From contig AZHR01000005.1 of NCBI GenBank assembly GCA_000504625.1, positions 14,460 through 78,459 of the forward strand: DNA of 64,000 nt, given 5' to 3'. The position numbers and the translations under genes are program-made. Positions within the stretch are counted from its first letter, which is position 1. The number at the start of each line of letters is the position of its first letter. The notes under the pieces are model-generated. The model was not told the DNA's origin. It was given only the letters and a program-made list of their open reading frames with translations, and made no database searches. This DNA comes from an alpha proteobacterium SCGC AAA240-E13. Lineage in GTDB: Bacteria; Pseudomonadota; Alphaproteobacteria; Pelagibacterales; Pelagibacteraceae. Of this stretch, positions 60,212-64,000 are shown in pieces.

Positions 60212-60915
60212 ACAAATTTTCTTTCTTTATTATTATCATTTAAACAAACACAAGATAATTTTCCTGAGAAAAAACAACCTGTATCAACATTAATCCTATA
60301 TGGAAAATCAATAACCTCTTTTTCTGGTGTATGTCCATGAATAACTATTTTTTCATACTTAAAATTTTTATCAAAAAATTGATCTGATCTTGACCATAAA
60401 AAATCTGTACTAGATTGTTCTGACAAAGATTTTTCTGGATTTATACCGGCATGAACAAACAAATAATCATTTAAAGTATAAGATAATTTAAAATTGTTAA
60501 AAAAATGAATATGATCCTTTGTTAACTTACTTAAAAAAATATTCCTTAATTTATCTATTTTATTGTCTTCGAATCCTTCTTTGATGAACTCAGCAACTTC
60601 TATGTCATAACTTTTAAAAGTTTTATCCGCCCCAAGGTTAAGCCAGTATTTTAAATTATTTACTTTATTGAATAAAAAATCAATCATGACTTGCTCATGA
60701 TTCCCCATTAAAAAAATAGATTTAATGCCATCTTTTTGTAATTTAAGTATATGATTAATTACATCTTTTGAGTTTAGACCTCTATCAATATAATCCCCTA
60801 AGTATAATAATAAATCTTCATCTTTCTTATATTTCGTATAATTAAATATTTTATTTTGCAAAGTAACCAGTTGTCTTATGCAGCCATGAATATCTCCGAT
60901 AGCATATACGTTCAT
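60202..60915 (-). CDS. Calcineurin-like metallophosphoesterase
   Basis: A 237-residue PPP-type phosphatase. All motifs are present: GDIHGCI (7-13), LGDYIDRG (about 40-47), MGNHEQVM (about 70-77), HAGINPE (about 156) and HGHTPE (about 194). Such enzymes hydrolyse phosphoproteins or diadenosine tetraphosphate. Its position 11 bases after the glycosylphosphotransferase, in the Wzc operon, suggests a regulatory or glycan-related phosphatase. It is not of the PHP-type usually paired with Wzc. Confidence 0.92.
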   Translation of the reverse strand: MNVYAIGDIHGCIRQLVTLQNKIFNYTKYKKDEDLLLYLGDYIDRGLNSKDVINHILKLQKDGIKSIFLMGNHEQVMIDFLFNKVNNLKYWLNLGADKTFKSYDIEVAEFIKEGFEDNKIDKLRNIFLSKLTKDHIHFFNNFKLSYTLNDYLFVHAGINPEKSLSEQSSTDFLWSRSDQFFDKNFKYEKIVIHGHTPEKEVIDFPYRINVDTGCFFSGKLSCVCLNDNNKERKFVYS

Positions 60916-60926
60916 ACCATTTTATT

Positions 60927-62360
60927 TTAATCAACTTTTGAGAAAAGTACGACAAAAAAAGTTCTTAGCATAATGTAAACATCGAATACTAAACTCCAAT
61001 TTTTAATATAGTACAAATCATATTGGAAACGTTTATCCATTATGTCCTCTTGTTGTGAGGTTCCTCTAAGCCCATTAACTTGTGCCCACCCTGTTAAACC
61101 AGGTGGACATTTGTGTCTTTGCATAAAATTTAAAATGTCCTTAGAATAATATTCTGTAATGGGATTGGCGTGGGGTCTCGGTCCAACTATTGACATATCA
61201 CCTATTAGAACATTAAAAAATTGAGGTAATTCATCGATGCTAAATCTTCTCAAGATTCCACCCACTCCTAACAGCCTTTTATCTCCCTTTACAACGGGAA
61301 CCATCGAAGGACCTTTAGTTTTTCTTTCTGATTTATCTGTTAATTTTTTTTCTTTTTTCATAGAACGAAATTTAAACATTGTAAACTGCTTTCCATCCCA
61401 TCCCTTCCTTTTTTGTTTATAAATAACAGGAAACCCATCTTCTAAAAGGATAAACATGGAAGCTATAAGCAATATAGGTAATGAAAGTATTATAAAAAAC
61501 ACAGAAAGTAATTTGTCCAATAAATGTTTAATTAATAAATTTGTTCCATAAAATGGCGAAAATGAGATATTATAAAAATCAAAACCCGCTTCATTGTCTA
61601 ATCCCACAGTAAATTTAAATTTTGACTCAGGTGAAATTAAACGACAATCAATTGAAAAATTTAAAAATTTATCAACTAAGCTTTCTATATGTGTTTGAGT
61701 TTTAATTGACGAAACTATCCATACTTGTCCAATTGAATGATGATTGAAAATATAGTTAAAATCATCATTTAAATTAAATCGTGGTAGTCCAAAATAATAA
61801 TTAGTATCTTTCTCCACGATATTATCAGTAGTAATTAAACATTTAATTACTGAATTGCTTCTTTTTTTTGGAAATTTTTTAATTATATTTTGACAATTTA
61901 AAGAATCACCAACAAGAAGTATATTCCTTTGGATGGTATTGCTAGTTATTAGAGAAGTATAAATTATATCAAAAAAAACTTTTAATAAAATCAAGATTAT
62001 AAATGACAAAATAACAGTGGTAACAAACCATATACGTGAATAGTTCCCTGTTATTTTAAATAATGCGGCTAGAAGAATACAAATTGAGAATGTTTGAATT
62101 AATACAATAAATTCATGTCTTAAAAACTGTACTGTTCCAATTATATATCTATATTCCTTAAATCTTACTAATCCTGAAATCCAAAAAATAATTACAATTG
62201 AAATTGCTGCCGTTGTATAAATTTCTGGTAATTTAAATGTTCCTTGTCCTATATAATAGGAAAGTAATGAACATAAATATAACGAAATTCCTAAGATAAC
62301 AAAATAAAATTGAATGTAAAATTTATCGTTTCTTTGAAAAATTTTTTCAAATAAAGCCAT
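60927..62360 (-). CDS. Polyprenyl-phosphate glycosylphosphotransferase (initiating enzyme)
   Basis: A 477-residue WcaJ/WbaP-type enzyme. Four to five membrane helices (about 15-145) and a Rossmann-like domain precede the catalytic domain from about residue 285. The catalytic segment has MFKFRSMKKEKK, FSIDELPQFFNVLIGDMSIVG (split: SIDELPQFFNVL and GDMSIVGPRPHA), and GLTGWAQVNGLRG. It transfers a sugar 1-phosphate to undecaprenyl phosphate, the first step in building a surface-polysaccharide repeat unit. The first sugar is unknown. Confidence 0.93.
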   Translation of the reverse strand: MALFEKIFQRNDKFYIQFYFVILGISLYLCSLLSYYIGQGTFKLPEIYTTAAISIVIIFWISGLVRFKEYRYIIGTVQFLRHEFIVLIQTFSICILLAALFKITGNYSRIWFVTTVILSFIILILLKVFFDIIYTSLITSNTIQRNILLVGDSLNCQNIIKKFPKKRSNSVIKCLITTDNIVEKDTNYYFGLPRFNLNDDFNYIFNHHSIGQVWIVSSIKTQTHIESLVDKFLNFSIDCRLISPESKFKFTVGLDNEAGFDFYNISFSPFYGTNLLIKHLLDKLLSVFFIILSLPILLIASMFILLEDGFPVIYKQKRKGWDGKQFTMFKFRSMKKEKKLTDKSERKTKGPSMVPVVKGDKRLLGVGGILRRFSIDELPQFFNVLIGDMSIVGPRPHANPITEYYSKDILNFMQRHKCPPGLTGWAQVNGLRGTSQQEDIMDKRFQYDLYYIKNWSLVFDVYIMLRTFFVVLFSKVD

Positions 62361-62397
62361 TATTATTATTTAACCCAATCATGATTTTTTACTAGGT

Positions 62398-64000
62398 TTA
62401 ACTATAAGATTTGTATTTTCTATAGTAACCACCATATTGATAGTATCCATAATAACTAGCCTTTGAAGTATCTAAATCATTAAATACCAAACCATCTACA
62501 TTTACATTTACATTTTTAAGTTTTTTTACTGCAGATTTAATTCCAGCTAATTTTGTAAATCTTGACCTTGCAATAATTACATTATGATCAGTTGCTTGGC
62601 TGATAAATAAGGTATCACTAACCGGTTGAATTGGCGGAGTATCCAATATAACATAATCATATAGTTCTTTTAATAAATCAAAAAATTCTTTTAATTTCGC
62701 TGGAGTTGTCAAATCGGTTAAATCAGATCTTCTTGATCCTGAGGCCATTAAATCTATCCCGGATCCTGGAATATTTACGATAGTATCACTAAATCCAATT
62801 CCACCTTGGATTATATCACTAAAGCCTAGTCTTTTTGTTTCATCTTTATTGATTAAACTTAATACGGAAGGTCTTCTAATATCGGTTTCAATTAAAAGAA
62901 CCTTGCCAATTTTCGCAAAGGCAATAGCTGTGTTTAAAGCTATGGTTGTTTTTCCTTCGCCAGAATAGGTTGATGTTATCAATAATGATTTCTTCTTTTG
63001 AAATTTGGCTATCAAAAGGGTTCTTAAAGTTCTAATCGATTCTGAAAATTCAGCATTAACATCTTCTAAAAATATTTGAGATAAGTGAAATCCTTTGTCT
63101 AGTTTTGTAACACTTGGCAGTGTTGCGAGTATTGGAATATTCAAAGCTTCAAGATTTGAAGGCTCAACCACTGAATTTCTATTAAACTCAAAATAAGTCA
63201 ACAAAGCATATAATCCTATAAGAGAAAATAGAAAGAACATGAATGTTATTTTCTTAACGTTGGGAGATATCGGTACACCAGGTAAAAGCGCTGCTTGAAT
63301 TATTTTTACATTAGAAGATTGCAATTCTTTTACTTCATTGGTTTCTTTCATTCTTTGTAAAAAAGTTTCATAAATTTTACTGGTCATGTTAACTTCTCTT
63401 ACATATCTTTGTAAAGCAGCATCTTTTTCTTCAAGGTCTTGTAAATCAAATTTTGCCCCATCTAATTCTTCCTCACTTGCAGCAATAAAATTATTAAGAT
63501 TAGCTAATTCAAATGCAGCCGCTGCAATATTTTCATTTAAAATTTCTTCGAGTCTATTGTCCAGATTTTCTTTTGTCTTTAACATTTTTTTTACTTTGGG
63601 ATGTTCATCTTTATAAATAATTTGTAAAGCTTCGATATTGTTGTCAGTGGCACTAATATTCGTTCTTATAGCATCAACCTCTTTTTTATTTCTTAAATCA
63701 GCGATGGCTAATAATTCATCGATATTACCTTCTGCAAGTTTAATAGCTGTTAGATCATTTTCTTTTTTTTGTAATTCTCTATTAGCATCTATGATTCTTT
63801 TTGAAACCGACTTGATTTGATCTGTCTTCAAAACTTTGATATCCCCAATATCAATTAAATTATTATCTTTCTTATATTTCAATAATTTTTGTTCGGCATT
63901 TTCCATAGTTATTAAGAGCTCACTTAATCTGAGATTAATTTGTTGGTTCGCATATGCGGTAACTTTAATTTTTGCATCTACGTCATATTTTAAATATGAT
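62398..64000 (-). CDS. Wzc-type polysaccharide co-polymerase with tyrosine kinase domain, cut by window
   Basis: The frame is open to base 64000, so the gene's 5' end lies outside and the ATG at 63906 is internal. The periplasmic coiled-coil region is followed by a transmembrane helix (about 62,230 to 63,250 on the map; sequence ITFMFFLFSLIGLYALLTYF) and a BY-kinase domain. That domain has Walker A YSGEGKTTIALN, Walker A' LLIETDIRRPS and Walker B VILDTPPIQPVSD. The tail is a tyrosine cluster (YYGYYQYGGYYRKYKSY), the usual autophosphorylation site. It controls chain length and export of capsule or exopolysaccharide and heads the operon with the initiating transferase. Confidence 0.93.
   Translation of the reverse strand, partial: SYLKYDVDAKIKVTAYANQQINLRLSELLITMENAEQKLLKYKKDNNLIDIGDIKVLKTDQIKSVSKRIIDANRELQKKENDLTAIKLAEGNIDELLAIADLRNKKEVDAIRTNISATDNNIEALQIIYKDEHPKVKKMLKTKENLDNRLEEILNENIAAAAFELANLNNFIAASEEELDGAKFDLQDLEEKDAALQRYVREVNMTSKIYETFLQRMKETNEVKELQSSNVKIIQAALLPGVPISPNVKKITFMFFLFSLIGLYALLTYFEFNRNSVVEPSNLEALNIPILATLPSVTKLDKGFHLSQIFLEDVNAEFSESIRTLRTLLIAKFQKKKSLLITSTYSGEGKTTIALNTAIAFAKIGKVLLIETDIRRPSVLSLINKDETKRLGFSDIIQGGIGFSDTIVNIPGSGIDLMASGSRRSDLTDLTTPAKLKEFFDLLKELYDYVILDTPPIQPVSDTLFISQATDHNVIIARSRFTKLAGIKSAVKKLKNVNVNVDGLVFNDLDTSKASYYGYYQYGGYYRKYKSYS

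Noticed and set aside
37046..64000. Whole glycan region considered as a mobile island
   Set aside because: No integrase, transposase, tRNA boundary or flanking repeats are visible, and the base composition looks similar to neighbouring parts by eye; transfer can only be tested by phylogeny.

Overview
ORGANISM. The window is very AT-rich and densely packed. Many genes overlap by 4 to 30 bases and no gene-free stretch exceeds about 300 bases. I saw no tRNA, rRNA, CRISPR array, insertion sequence or integrase. The DUF1015-serC-serA operon, an IalB-family protein, a bactofilin, tripartite tricarboxylate (TctABC) transport and two branched-chain-type ABC transporters suggest a streamlined marine alphaproteobacterium of the SAR11/HIMB59 kind. 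That placement is inference from gene content and composition.

LAYOUT, LEFT PART (1-36.4 kb): uptake and small-molecule metabolism. A cut aldehyde dehydrogenase is followed by an ABC substrate-binding protein and ispH. Next is a long minus-strand block, about 13.8 to 3.3 kb in transcription order: TctC-TctB-TctA, two secreted alpha/beta hydrolases, a ProC-like reductase, LivG-LivF-LivH-LivM, and a TPR protein whose frame is broken by a homopolymer. An AbrB-type membrane protein, glutarate hydroxylase (glaH), serA-serC-DUF1015 and trpB2 follow. A second ABC operon (28.0 to 20.6 kb, minus strand) interleaves Liv components with an SMR protein lacking its key glutamate, a PhyH dioxygenase, a 60-residue unknown, AzlCD and one or two tiny proteins. 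Then come redox genes (grxC, an ATP-grasp ligase, a peroxiredoxin, msrB), a 2-hydroxyacid dehydrogenase, a DMT permease, a D-cysteine desulfhydrase-type enzyme, a cupin, a hydrolase and a DadA-type oxidoreductase.

LAYOUT, RIGHT PART (36.4-64 kb): a cell-surface polysaccharide region. The minus-strand heptose block holds gmhB, gmhA-like, hddC and hddA, plus an oxidoreductase, an unusual nucleotide-sugar dehydrogenase/SDR fusion, an epimerase and a transaldolase-like enzyme. A lipoprotein, an IalB protein and two coiled-coil proteins separate this from a plus-strand block: SxtJ, DUF5989, NodU-type carbamoyltransferase, FkbM methyltransferase, a YIDPGTGS peptide and a YdjM-like membrane protein. 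Three genes then resemble, in kind, size and adjacency, the Campylobacter jejuni Cj1418-Cj1417-Cj1416 enzymes that make capsular phosphoramidate. They are followed by a CDP-glycerophosphotransferase-like protein, a formyltransferase-like protein, an alkaline-phosphatase-fold membrane protein and a TylF-like methyltransferase. Convergent to these lie a metallophosphatase, a polyprenyl-phosphate glycosylphosphotransferase and a Wzc-type tyrosine kinase cut by the window end.

HOW IT FITS. The most interesting reading is a heptose-containing surface glycan decorated with phosphoramidate, carbamoyl and methyl groups. The combination of hddA/gmhA/hddC with a glutamine-kinase cassette parallels the C. 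jejuni capsule locus, but with a different likely transferase and no visible homologue of the last kinase (Cj1415).
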